A DNA stretch of 64,000 bases from Aquamicrobium aerolatum DSM 21857 (GTDB taxonomy: Bacteria; Pseudomonadota; Alphaproteobacteria; Rhizobiales; Rhizobiaceae). The notes under the pieces are model-generated. The model was not told the DNA's origin, ran no database searches, and saw nothing but the letters and a program-made list of their open reading frames with translations. Made by a program: the position numbers and the translations under genes. Shown here piece after piece: positions 50,139-58,359 of this stretch (position 1 is the first letter of the stretch; every line of letters begins with the position of its first letter). The stretch is taken from the NCBI RefSeq assembly GCF_900113935.1, contig NZ_FORF01000004.1:1-64000 (forward strand). The letters are read 5' to 3'.

Positions 50139-51010
50139 ACGGGTTGCGGGACCATCTGCAGGGTGGGTGCACCACTGTGTGCCAATGCTGGCGTGTCGAG
50201 CGGCGCGACGGGGTGGCTATGGGGTTCACTGACCACGATGTTGCGCTGGTTGTAGACGGTTTCAGCTACGAGCCGCAGAGCGGCTTTGCGCAGAGCGAGG
50301 CACGGCTGTCGCTGGGCATGGGGATCGACAAGCTCGATATCGAGGGTGCGCTGAGTTCTGCGCAACTGGCGGAGGACGATATTGCCGCGGGGCTGTTCGA
50401 TGGGGCGCGGGTGACGACGCTGCTGGTCAACTGGCAGAACCCGGCGCAGGTGGAGACGATCCGCACGGCGGTGATCGGCAAGATCGTGCGTGCCGATGGG
50501 CGGTTCATTGCAGAACTCGAAAGCGTGATGGCAAGCCTCGACCGACCCAATGGCCGCTTCCTGCGCCGGGTCTGCGATGCGGAACTGGGCGATGGGCGCT
50601 GCAAGGTCGATCTCGACGCAGGGGGCTTCAAGGGGGCGGGTACTGTGCTGGCGCGCGATGCCGCAAATGCGGTGCGGGTCAGTGGTCTCGACGGATTTGC
50701 CAATCGCTGGTTCGCGCTTGGGCATGTGACCTGGACAGGCGGGGCGCTGAATGGGCGGGTCTATCCGGTGCTCGACCATCGCATCGCGACGCATGGCGTG
50801 CTGCTGGTGCTGCCACCGGAAATGCGGCTGCCGGAGGTTGGCGACAATTTCAGCATCGTTGCCGGGTGTGACCGGCTGTTTGCCACCTGCAAGGCGAAAT
50901 TCGGCAATGCAGAGAATTTTCGCGGCTTTCCGCATCTGCCGGGCAATGATGCCGCCTATGGCTATGTCACCGATGGCGGCGTGTTCGACGGCGGAGCGCT
51001 GGTGCCATGA
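50135..51010 (+). CDS. GTA tail hub protein, DUF2163 (g13)
   Basis: 291 residues of the DUF2163 family; the longer frame to 49772 is shadow of g12. It has MGFTDHDVALVVDGFSYEPQ near residue 30 and LLVNWQNPAQVETIRTAVIG near 96. Four cysteines are spaced C147-x8-C156 and C245-x6-C252, the pattern I recall for the iron-sulfur cluster of lambda tail tip protein gpL, so a 4Fe-4S cluster is likely. It joins the tail tube to the tip. Overlaps its neighbours by 4 bases on each side. Confidence 0.9.
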   Translation: MNGLRDHLQGGCTTVCQCWRVERRDGVAMGFTDHDVALVVDGFSYEPQSGFAQSEARLSLGMGIDKLDIEGALSSAQLAEDDIAAGLFDGARVTTLLVNWQNPAQVETIRTAVIGKIVRADGRFIAELESVMASLDRPNGRFLRRVCDAELGDGRCKVDLDAGGFKGAGTVLARDAANAVRVSGLDGFANRWFALGHVTWTGGALNGRVYPVLDHRIATHGVLLVLPPEMRLPEVGDNFSIVAGCDRLFATCKAKFGNAENFRGFPHLPGNDAAYGYVTDGGVFDGGALVP

Positions 51011-51444
51011 CAGATTTGGCGCAGATGGCGCTGGACGAGGCGGTGGCGTGGATCGGCACGCCCTATCGCCATCAGGGCTCGATGAAGGGCGTCGGCTGCG
51101 ACTGTCTCGGGCTGATCCGGGGCGTGTGGCGCGCGCTTTATGGCTGCGAGCCGGAACTGGCGGGGCCGTATAGCGCCGACTGGGCCGAGGCAGGCGGGCA
51201 TGACCGGCTGATGGAAGCGGCGCGGCGGAACTGCCGCGAAAAGGCGCTCGACGACGCGCTGCCCGGCGACATTTTGCTGTTTCGGTGGCGCGCGCAGCAT
51301 CCGGCCAAGCATCTTGGAATCCTGTGCGATAGCGGGCGGTTCATCCATGCCTATGAAGGCCATGCGGTGACGATCTCGCCGCTGATTTCGCAATGGCGGC
51401 GGCGGATTGCCGGCGTCTTCGCGTTTCCCGATTTTCAACGATAG
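51007..51444 (+). CDS. GTA NlpC/P60 cell wall peptidase (g14)
   Basis: 145 residues. The NlpC/P60 core is visible: WIGTPYRHQGSMKGVGCDCL, with the nucleophile cysteine probably Cys33 in DCLGL, and the histidine in KHLGILCDSG. It would cut peptidoglycan of the recipient when DNA is injected. The gene overlaps g13 by 4 bases and precedes g15 by 8 bases. Confidence 0.92.
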   Translation: MTDLAQMALDEAVAWIGTPYRHQGSMKGVGCDCLGLIRGVWRALYGCEPELAGPYSADWAEAGGHDRLMEAARRNCREKALDDALPGDILLFRWRAQHPAKHLGILCDSGRFIHAYEGHAVTISPLISQWRRRIAGVFAFPDFQR

Positions 51445-51452
51445 GCAGGTTC

Positions 51453-54400
51453 ATGGCGACCATTCTTCTGCAGGCTGCCGGGTCGTATCTTGGCGGCGTT
51501 CTTGGACCTGTCGGCGCTGCTTTGGGCGCGGCGGCCGGGTCGATGGCCGGGTACATGGTGGACCGGGCGCTGTTGCAGGGCTCGCGCCACATCGAGGGCA
51601 ACCGGCTGTCGGGAATGCAGCCATTTCAGGCCGAGGAGGGGGCGCCGGTGGCGCGCGTCTACGGCACGATGCGGGTCGGCGGCAACGTCATCTGGGCAAC
51701 GCGCTTCGAGGAGGCGAGCCGGACCGAGCGGCAGGGCGGCAAGGGCATCACGCCGAAGGTGACGACCTACAGCTATTTCTGCAATGCCGCCTTTGCGCTG
51801 TGCGAGGGCGAGATTGCCGGGGTGCGGCGGATCTGGGCCGATGGGCGCGAGGTCGATCTCGACCAGGTGACGATCCGCATCTATCGCGGCAGCGAGGACC
51901 AGCCGGTCGATCCGCTGGTGGCGGCCAAGCAGGGGGCTGGCAATGCGCCGGCCTATCGCGGCATCGCCTATGCGGTGCTCGACCGGTTTCCGCTCGGCGA
52001 CTACGGCAACCGCATCCCGCAATTGCAGTTCGAGGTGATGCGTCCGGTGGGGGAATTTCACCGCCAGATCCGGTCGGTGGCGCTGCTGCCGGGGGCGACC
52101 GAATATGGGCTGCTGCCGCGCGCGGTGGTGCGCACGCCCAATCCGGGCGAGACGGTGCAGGTCAACCGCCATGTGCTGCACGGGCCGACCGATCTGGTCG
52201 CCTCGCTTGACGAGTTGCAGGCGCTGTGTCCGAAGCTTGAGGAAGTGGCCGTCATCGTCACCTGGTTTGGCGATGATCTGCGCGCGGGACAGTGCCTGTT
52301 GCGACCGGCGGTGATCGACAATCAGGCGACGGATTATTCGGAGCCTTGGAGCGTCGCTGGCGTGGACCGCGCCGATGCGATCAATGTCTCCTATGTCGAT
52401 GGTTCAGCGTCTTATGGCGGAACGCCCTCGGACCGCTCGGTGATCGAGTGCATTGCAGAACTGAAACGGCGCGGGCTGCGGGTGATGTTGTATCCGTTCC
52501 TGATGATGGATATTGCGCCGGACAACAGCCTGCCGAACCCCTATGGCGGGGCGTCGCAGCCGCCCTATCCGTGGCGCGGGCGCATAACTTGCGAGGCCGG
52601 GAACGACAAGAGTGGCGCGGCTCGCAGTGAGGTGAACGCGTTCAGCGGCACGGCGCAGGTGGGGCATTTTTCCGTTGCGGGCGAGGAGGTCAGCTATTCC
52701 GGTCCGGCGAACGACTGGGGCTATCGGCGTCTGGTGCTGCATTATGCGCATCTGGCGGTGGCAGCAGGCGGAGTCGATGGTTTTCTGCTCGGCTCGGAAA
52801 TGCGCGGGCTGACAGCCCTGCGCGACGGAGCAAATGCGTTTCCGTTTGTCGAGACCTTGTGCGCGCTGGCGGGAGAGGTGCGCGGTGTGCTCGGGGCGGG
52901 ATCGAAGATCACCTATGGCGCGGACTGGAGCGAATATTTCGGCCACCAGCCGCCTGACGGTTCGGGTGATGTGTTTTTCCATCTGGACGCCTTGTGGGCG
53001 CATCCGGCGGTCGATGCGGTGGGGATCGACAATTACATGCCGATCTCGGACTGGCGTGACAGCGACCATGACGGCCAGAGCCCGGACGGGTTCCGCGAGC
53101 CTTATGACCGCGCCGGAATGCGTGGCCAGATCGCGGCGGGGGAAGGGTTCGACTGGTATTATGCCAGCGCGCAGGACCGCGCCGACCGGGTGCGCTCGCC
53201 GATCAGCGATGGCGCTTATGGCAAGCCCTGGACCTATCGCTACAAGGATCTGCGCGGCTGGTGGGAGAACCGGCATTTCAATCGCATCGGTGGGGTAGAG
53301 GTTGCCAGTCCGACCGCATGGGTGCCGCGCTCCAAGCCGATCTGGTTCACCGAGCTTGGCTGCCCCGCGGTGGACAAGGGGGCGAACCAGCCCAACGTGT
53401 TTCCCGATGGCAAATCGTCGGAGAACGCCTCGCCCTATTATTCGTCCGGGCAGCAATCTGACCTTGCGCAGCAACGCATGGTGCTGGCGCATGTCGACTA
53501 TTGGGACGAGACGAGCGCCTGGTTCGATCCGGACAACAACCCGCTGTCGCCGCTTTATGGCGGGCGGATGGTGGATGCGTCGCGGTTGTGCCTGTGGGCA
53601 TGGGATGCGCGACCTTTTCCGGCCTTTCCGCAGCGCAGTGATGTCTGGCGCGACAACGTCAACTGGCGGCTGGGACATTGGCTGAACGGGCGCGTATGCG
53701 GTGTGGCGGTGGGCGATCTGATTGCCGCGATCCTCGAAGATCATGGGTTGCCAGAGGCGGATGTGTCGCTTGTCGGGCGGGCGTTGAGCGGGTTTCTGGT
53801 GGCCGCCCCGACGACAGCACGCGCGGCGTTGGAAGCGCTGACCGATCTGCACGGCATCGGCGTGTTCGAACGCGGTGGGCAATTGGTGTTTCGCGATGAA
53901 ACAGCGGTGCGGGGCGCGCCGGTGGCGGTCAGCGATCTGGTGCTCGACAGGGGTACGCCGGTGCTGGAGCGCACGCGGCTTTCGGAAGAGGACGTGCCGC
54001 GCGAGGCGGAACTGAGCTTCGTCGATCATTTTCGCGAGTATCAGACGGCGCGGACGCGGGCGACGCCGCATGGCGTTGCCGGTGCTGGCAGCGCGAGCCT
54101 GACCCTGTCTGGCGCGCTCGACCATGGGCTGGCGACGGCGCTCGTGTCGGACTGGGTGCAGCGGCGCTGGGTGGCGCGTGAAACGCTGGGCTTTGGCGTA
54201 CCGGCGTCGGCACTCGACATCGAGCCGGGGGCGCTGATCGCGCTGCCGGGACGCACACGCGACGAAACCTATCTGGTGACGGATGTGGAAATCGGGTTGG
54301 TACGGCAGGTGTCGGCGCGGCGGGTGGCACGGCGTGCGGCCTCGAACGGGCCGGTGAACGAGATGCCGACGCTGGCGCCACCGCCGATTGCCGGTGCACC

Positions 54401-54995
54401 GCATGTCGTGCTGCTCAATTTGCCGGAAGTGCCCGGCTCGCAGGCGGGGCGGGGCAATCTGCGCATCGCCGCCTATGCGCGGCCCTGGCGCACGCAGGCC
54501 GTCTATGCCTCGCCGGAAGATACCGGCTTTGTCGCGCGCATGGCGGTGGAGGCACCGGCGACATTGGGGAGGCTGACGCAGGCGCTGGAGCCGAGCGCGG
54601 GCGGGCCGTTCGATGAAGACGCTGAAATGGAGGTGAAGCTGCTCAACGGCGCGCTGGAAAGCGTGTCGATGATGCAGCTCGCCAACGGGGCCAACAGTGC
54701 GGCGGTGCGAACGGCCAGCGGGGCGTGGGAAGTGGTGCAGTTCGCCGATGCCGAAGAGATCGCGTCGTCGACGTGGAAGCTGACCGGGCTGTTGCGCGGG
54801 CAGGCCGGGACCGGCAGCGCGGCGCTGGCGGGGGCCAATGTGGGTGCGGATTTCGTGCTGCTGAATTCGGCTGTGCCGCGCATCGACCTGTCGCCCGACG
54901 AGGTGTCGCTGGCGCTGCACTGGCGCATCGGCCCGGCGGGACACGATTTCGGTTCGGGGCTGTTTGCGCGGCTGGTGCAGGCCGGCGCGCCGTGA
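51453..54995 (+). CDS. GTA g15 tail tip protein with TIM-barrel-like domain
   Basis: 1180 residues from the ATG at 51453; the frame extends upstream only as shadow of g14. The N-terminal region is a hydrophobic start (GSYLGGVLGPVGAALGAAAG) then a tail-tip domain with EEGAPVARVYGTMRVGGNVI. About residues 430-730 form the glycoside hydrolase-like TIM barrel (GTA_TIM), including KITYGADWSEYFGHQPPDGS. The C-terminal third is a further tail protein domain. In R. capsulatus GTA this protein is the large tail tip component (megatron) and contacts the recipient. Confidence 0.92.
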   Translation: MATILLQAAGSYLGGVLGPVGAALGAAAGSMAGYMVDRALLQGSRHIEGNRLSGMQPFQAEEGAPVARVYGTMRVGGNVIWATRFEEASRTERQGGKGITPKVTTYSYFCNAAFALCEGEIAGVRRIWADGREVDLDQVTIRIYRGSEDQPVDPLVAAKQGAGNAPAYRGIAYAVLDRFPLGDYGNRIPQLQFEVMRPVGEFHRQIRSVALLPGATEYGLLPRAVVRTPNPGETVQVNRHVLHGPTDLVASLDELQALCPKLEEVAVIVTWFGDDLRAGQCLLRPAVIDNQATDYSEPWSVAGVDRADAINVSYVDGSASYGGTPSDRSVIECIAELKRRGLRVMLYPFLMMDIAPDNSLPNPYGGASQPPYPWRGRITCEAGNDKSGAARSEVNAFSGTAQVGHFSVAGEEVSYSGPANDWGYRRLVLHYAHLAVAAGGVDGFLLGSEMRGLTALRDGANAFPFVETLCALAGEVRGVLGAGSKITYGADWSEYFGHQPPDGSGDVFFHLDALWAHPAVDAVGIDNYMPISDWRDSDHDGQSPDGFREPYDRAGMRGQIAAGEGFDWYYASAQDRADRVRSPISDGAYGKPWTYRYKDLRGWWENRHFNRIGGVEVASPTAWVPRSKPIWFTELGCPAVDKGANQPNVFPDGKSSENASPYYSSGQQSDLAQQRMVLAHVDYWDETSAWFDPDNNPLSPLYGGRMVDASRLCLWAWDARPFPAFPQRSDVWRDNVNWRLGHWLNGRVCGVAVGDLIAAILEDHGLPEADVSLVGRALSGFLVAAPTTARAALEALTDLHGIGVFERGGQLVFRDETAVRGAPVAVSDLVLDRGTPVLERTRLSEEDVPREAELSFVDHFREYQTARTRATPHGVAGAGSASLTLSGALDHGLATALVSDWVQRRWVARETLGFGVPASALDIEPGALIALPGRTRDETYLVTDVEIGLVRQVSARRVARRAASNGPVNEMPTLAPPPIAGAPHVVLLNLPEVPGSQAGRGNLRIAAYARPWRTQAVYASPEDTGFVARMAVEAPATLGRLTQALEPSAGGPFDEDAEMEVKLLNGALESVSMMQLANGANSAAVRTASGAWEVVQFADAEEIASSTWKLTGLLRGQAGTGSAALAGANVGADFVLLNSAVPRIDLSPDEVSLALHWRIGPAGHDFGSGLFARLVQAGAP

Positions 54996-55023
54996 CGATC
55001 AGACAAGGCAAGAGGAGACGATC

Positions 55024-55230
55024 ATGGATATGACGAAACAATGGTATCAGTCGCGCACGATCTGGGCGTCGCTGCTGGTGGTGGTGTCGCTGGGCGCTGC
55101 CGCGCTGGGCTTTCCGCTGGTGGAAGGCGAGACGGACGCTTTAGCTGAGGCGATCCTGCAGACGATTGCCGCCGGAGCGGGCGTTGCCGCCATTATCGGG
55201 CGCATCTGTGCGCGCTCGCGGATCGGGTGA
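55024..55230 (+). CDS. small membrane protein at the end of the GTA cluster
   Basis: 68 residues from the ATG at 55024 with GAGGAG upstream. Two hydrophobic segments, IWASLLVVVSLGAAALGFPL and ILQTIAAGAGVAAIIGRI, with a basic end. The layout, two membrane spans with a short loop, is compatible with a holin-like role, and it lies right after g15, but I cannot identify a family. An endolysin gene is not adjacent, which weakens the idea. Confidence 0.6.
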   Translation: MDMTKQWYQSRTIWASLLVVVSLGAAALGFPLVEGETDALAEAILQTIAAGAGVAAIIGRICARSRIG

Positions 55231-55318
55231 CGGCAAGAGCAGTCGGGTGACAGGGCTTGTGCTCTCCGGCTGGGTGTTGTTCATTTCACGTTCAGCCCAT
55301 TTGCGTTAGAACGGCGTC

Positions 55319-55630
55319 ATGAAAACACTTGTTGCCCCATTTTTGCGAAAAGCAGTCGCCGCCGCGGTGATCGCGACGGCGGCAGTCAGCCAGGCGATGG
55401 CGTTTCCGACGCCGGTGCCGAACCTGCCCGCCGCGCCGGCGCCGGTCGTGCGCGTGCAGGCCGACTGCCACGCCATCGGGCAGCAGCAGGCGGCGCGGGT
55501 CGGCGGCCAGCTTGCCAAGGCAACACCGGATGTGCGCAACGGCCAGCCGGTCTGCGTGATCGTCGTGTTGATGCCGGCCAAGGACGGCCAGCGTCCCATC
55601 CGCAACGAGATCGTCGTTCCCGCCGGTTGA
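55319..55630 (+). CDS. feuN: FeuN-like small periplasmic inhibitor
   Basis: 103 residues with an N-terminal signal peptide (LRKAVAAAVIATAAVSQAMA) and a mature part containing QAARVGGQLAKATPDVRNGQ and VCVIVVLMPAKDGQRP. I recall this GGQLAK...DGQRP layout from FeuN of Sinorhizobium, an exported protein that restrains the FeuQ sensor. It lies 33 bases before feuP in the same direction, the arrangement known for feuN-feuP-feuQ. The assignment rests on position and recalled likeness. Confidence 0.75.
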   Translation: MKTLVAPFLRKAVAAAVIATAAVSQAMAFPTPVPNLPAAPAPVVRVQADCHAIGQQQAARVGGQLAKATPDVRNGQPVCVIVVLMPAKDGQRPIRNEIVVPAG

Positions 55631-55663
55631 TCCGGCAGTCCCCCAACCGAAACAGGAATTTGC

Positions 55664-56329
55664 ATGCGGATACTGGTTGTCGAGGATGACAAGGATCTCA
55701 ACCGGCAGATCGCCGAAGCGCTTGTCGATGCAGGCTATGTCGTCGACCGTGCCTATGATGGCGAGGAAGGTCATTTCCTCGGCGATACGGAGCCGTATGA
55801 CGCCGTGATCCTCGATATCGGCCTGCCGCAGATGGATGGCATCAGCGTCGTCGAGAAATGGCGGCGCGACGGGCGCAAGATGCCGGTTCTGATGCTGACC
55901 GCGCGCGACCGCTGGAGCGACAAGGTCGCCGGGATCGATGCAGGTGCGGACGATTATGTCGCCAAGCCGTTCCATATCGAGGAAGTGCTGGCGCGGCTGC
56001 GTGCGCTGATCCGCCGTGCGGCGGGCCATGCGTCGAGCGAACTGATCTGCGGCCCGCTGCGGCTCGACACCAAATCGTCGAAGGCCGACGTCAACGGCAT
56101 GACGCTGAAGCTGACGTCGCACGAGTTCCGGCTGCTCGCCTATCTGATGCACCATATGGACGTGGTGGTGTCGCGCACCGAACTGGTCGAGCATCTTTAC
56201 GACCAGGATTTCGACCGCGATTCCAACACGATCGAGGTGTTCGTCGGCCGGTTGCGCAAGAAGATGGGCATCGACCTGATCGAGACGGTGCGCGGTATGG
56301 GCTACCGCATGCGCGCGCCGCAGGACTAG
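55664..56329 (+). CDS. feuP: FeuP-like response regulator, OmpR type
   Basis: 221 residues. The receiver domain has acidic residues EDD at the start, the phosphorylated aspartate in AVILDIGLPQMDG (about residue 50) and LTARDRWSDKV with the conserved threonine; the later AKPFH holds the conserved lysine. The C-terminal winged helix includes KLTSHEFRLLAYLMHHMDVV and IEVFVGRLRKKMG. FeuP regulates osmoadaptation and symbiosis genes in Sinorhizobium. It is 18 bases before the kinase gene. Confidence 0.92.
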   Translation: MRILVVEDDKDLNRQIAEALVDAGYVVDRAYDGEEGHFLGDTEPYDAVILDIGLPQMDGISVVEKWRRDGRKMPVLMLTARDRWSDKVAGIDAGADDYVAKPFHIEEVLARLRALIRRAAGHASSELICGPLRLDTKSSKADVNGMTLKLTSHEFRLLAYLMHHMDVVVSRTELVEHLYDQDFDRDSNTIEVFVGRLRKKMGIDLIETVRGMGYRMRAPQD

Positions 56330-56347
56330 GGGGACAGGCTCCCTCCC

Positions 56348-57724
56348 ATGTCCTCCATCAAGCGCTGGCTCAATTCGCTGACATTTCGCGTCGTGGCGTT
56401 CTCGACGCTGTGGGCGATTGTGGCGCTGGTGGTGATCGCGACCATTATCGCGACGCTGTTTCGGCAAGCCAGCGAACGTGGCTTTGAAAGCCTGATGACG
56501 GCGCATCTGTTCAACCTCATCAGTTCGGTCGGGGTCAGCGACGATGGCGCGCTTGTCGGATCGCCGAACCTGGGCGATCTGCGTTTCACGGTGCCGCGTT
56601 CGGGCTGGTACTGGGCGGTCGAGCCGGTCGAGGAAGTGAGCGGGCAGCTGCGCTCGCTGTCGCTGACGCGGGACGTGCCTTCGCCATCGGTCAGTCTGGT
56701 GCCGTTCAATGCAGCGTTCCAGCGCAGCTATATCGCTGACGGGCTGGCAGGCGAGACGATTGAGGTTTTCGAGACGGAATACGGCCTCGACGGCGAAAAC
56801 CGCGTCGCGCGCTTTCGCGTGATGGGCAATCGCACCGAACTGGAGGCGGATATTTCCGCCTTTGAGCGGCAGTTGTGGCTGTATCTCTTCATCTTCGGTG
56901 TCGGCATGATCGCCATCAACGCGCTGGCAATCGTCATCGGGTTGCAGCCGCTGCGCCGCGTGCGCACGGCGCTGGCGGAAATTCGCGCCGGGTCGGCGCA
57001 GCGCCTCGACGGCAATTTCCCGGTCGAGATTGCCCCACTGGCGGCGGAGACCAACGAACTCATCGACGGCAACCGGCGCATTGTCGAACGCTCGCGCACG
57101 CAGGTCGGCAATCTGGCGCATTCGCTGAAGACACCGCTGGCGGTGCTGACCAACGAGGCGCGCGCCCTTGGCGGCAAGAAGGGGGTGCTGCTGGCCGAGC
57201 AGGCCGAGGCGATGCGCATGCAGGTCGAGCATTATCTGCAGCGCGCCCGCATGGCGGCCCAGCGCGACACCATCGTGTTCCGCACGCCGGTGAAGGCGAC
57301 GCTGGAGCGGATGGTGCGGGTGATGGGCAAACTCAACCCGCATATCGACATGGTGCTGGATGCACCCGCCGAAGAGCTGATTTTCGCCGGTGAGCGTGAA
57401 GACCTCGAAGAACTGGTTGGCAATCTCCTCGAAAATGCGACGAAATGGGGCCGGGAGAGGGTGCGAATCGCGGTGCGCGCAGGCGATGAGCAGAAGCACA
57501 GCTTCCAGCTTCTGGTCGAGGATGACGGTCCGGGTATTCCGGAGGAAGACACACGCGAGGCGCTGACGCGCGGACGCCGTCTCGACGAAAGCAAGCCAGG
57601 CACCGGACTTGGCCTCGCCATTGTCGCCGATCTGGTCAAGGAATATGGCGGATCGCTGCAATTGGGGCGGTCGGATCTGGGTGGCTTGAAAGCCACTGTG
57701 ACGTTACGTCGATTGCATGATTAG
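56348..57724 (+). CDS. feuQ: FeuQ-like sensor histidine kinase
   Basis: 458 residues. Two membrane segments, VVAFSTLWAIVALVVIATII near the N-terminus and LWLYLFIFGVGMIAINALAI at about 178, enclose a periplasmic sensor of about 130 residues, where FeuN would act. A HAMP-like linker is followed by the H-box QVGNLAHSLKTPLAVLTNEA (His about 260) and a HATPase domain with NLLENATKWG, DDGPGIP and GTGLGLAIVADL. The PhoQ-type AHSLKTPL box fits FeuQ. Confidence 0.92.
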   Translation: MSSIKRWLNSLTFRVVAFSTLWAIVALVVIATIIATLFRQASERGFESLMTAHLFNLISSVGVSDDGALVGSPNLGDLRFTVPRSGWYWAVEPVEEVSGQLRSLSLTRDVPSPSVSLVPFNAAFQRSYIADGLAGETIEVFETEYGLDGENRVARFRVMGNRTELEADISAFERQLWLYLFIFGVGMIAINALAIVIGLQPLRRVRTALAEIRAGSAQRLDGNFPVEIAPLAAETNELIDGNRRIVERSRTQVGNLAHSLKTPLAVLTNEARALGGKKGVLLAEQAEAMRMQVEHYLQRARMAAQRDTIVFRTPVKATLERMVRVMGKLNPHIDMVLDAPAEELIFAGEREDLEELVGNLLENATKWGRERVRIAVRAGDEQKHSFQLLVEDDGPGIPEEDTREALTRGRRLDESKPGTGLGLAIVADLVKEYGGSLQLGRSDLGGLKATVTLRRLHD

Positions 57725-57823
57725 GCGATCATGCCATTTCTATGCCAAAGTCGCGGTGCAGTGCTCCGGACGTGGCGATGCAAATCGTTTCTTTGCCAAC
57801 GGAGTGAGTGAGGCGTTCGGAAT

Positions 57824-58264
57824 ATGATGCTGAAGATCGGCGTAACAGGCTTGGCTCTAATGCTGCTGGCGGGATGCTCATCGATCGGCATGGACAAACC
57901 GCGCAGCGGCGTGGTGCAGGCCTATGCGGGTGCAGTTCAGCCCCAGCCACCGGCGACACGGATCGTCGAGGCGATGGCGGGCGGGCTGATCGGTGGCACG
58001 CTGGGACGCGGCCTCGACCGTCGTGACCTGCGCCGTGCGCTTGTGGCCGAATATCAGGCGCTTGAACATACGCAGGCAGGCCAGCCGGTGTCATGGGGCG
58101 ATGTCTCCGAGCGTTCCGGCGAAGTGGTGGCCGGATCGCCCTATCGCGTCGGTTCGCAGAATTGCCGCCAATATACCCACACGGTGCAGGCCGCAGGGCG
58201 TAGCCAGAGCGCGCGTGGCACCGCATGCCGCAATCCCGACGGAAGCTGGACGCCGCTGGTCTGA
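57824..58264 (+). CDS. 17-kDa surface antigen-like lipoprotein (RT0821/Lpp0805 family)
   Basis: 146 residues with a lipoprotein signal (GLALMLLAGCSS, lipobox LAGC). The mature part has IVEAMAGGLIGGTLGRGLDR, a glycine-rich helix typical of outer-membrane 17-kDa antigen proteins, and the C-terminal NCRQYTHTVQAAGRSQSARG with GTACRNPDGSWTPL, which marks the RT0821/Lpp0805 surface family. It is probably attached to the outer membrane. It stands between feuQ and the cyc operon. Confidence 0.85.
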   Translation: MMLKIGVTGLALMLLAGCSSIGMDKPRSGVVQAYAGAVQPQPPATRIVEAMAGGLIGGTLGRGLDRRDLRRALVAEYQALEHTQAGQPVSWGDVSERSGEVVAGSPYRVGSQNCRQYTHTVQAAGRSQSARGTACRNPDGSWTPLV

Positions 58265-58359
58265 CGCAACTCTCACGAGCGGGTCACAATCGGTTTATCG
58301 TCAAAACGCCGCATGACTGGATCATTGGCAGGCTCCGCCGCACCGGCTAATGAGAGCGC

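Larger units (their letters stand above)
41208..55230 (+). mobile_element. gene transfer agent (GTA) structural cluster
   Basis: About 18 genes run in one direction with short gaps or overlaps, in the order terminase, portal, protease, capsid, connectors, tail tube, chaperone, tape measure, DUF2460, DUF2163, NlpC/P60, g15. This is the order of the Rhodobacter capsulatus GTA cluster. No integrase, repressor, replication gene or attachment site is visible around it, which fits a domesticated GTA and not a recent prophage. Packaging and particle size cannot be judged from sequence. Confidence 0.9.

Noticed and set aside
52404-54944. 846-codon open frame on the minus strand
   Set aside because: It is the mirror of GTA g15 and has a skewed Arg/His-rich composition without any recognisable domain.
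55292-57661. 789-codon open frame on the minus strand
   Set aside because: Antisense to feuN, feuP and feuQ, which all have clear motifs. The frame is Arg/His-rich shadow.
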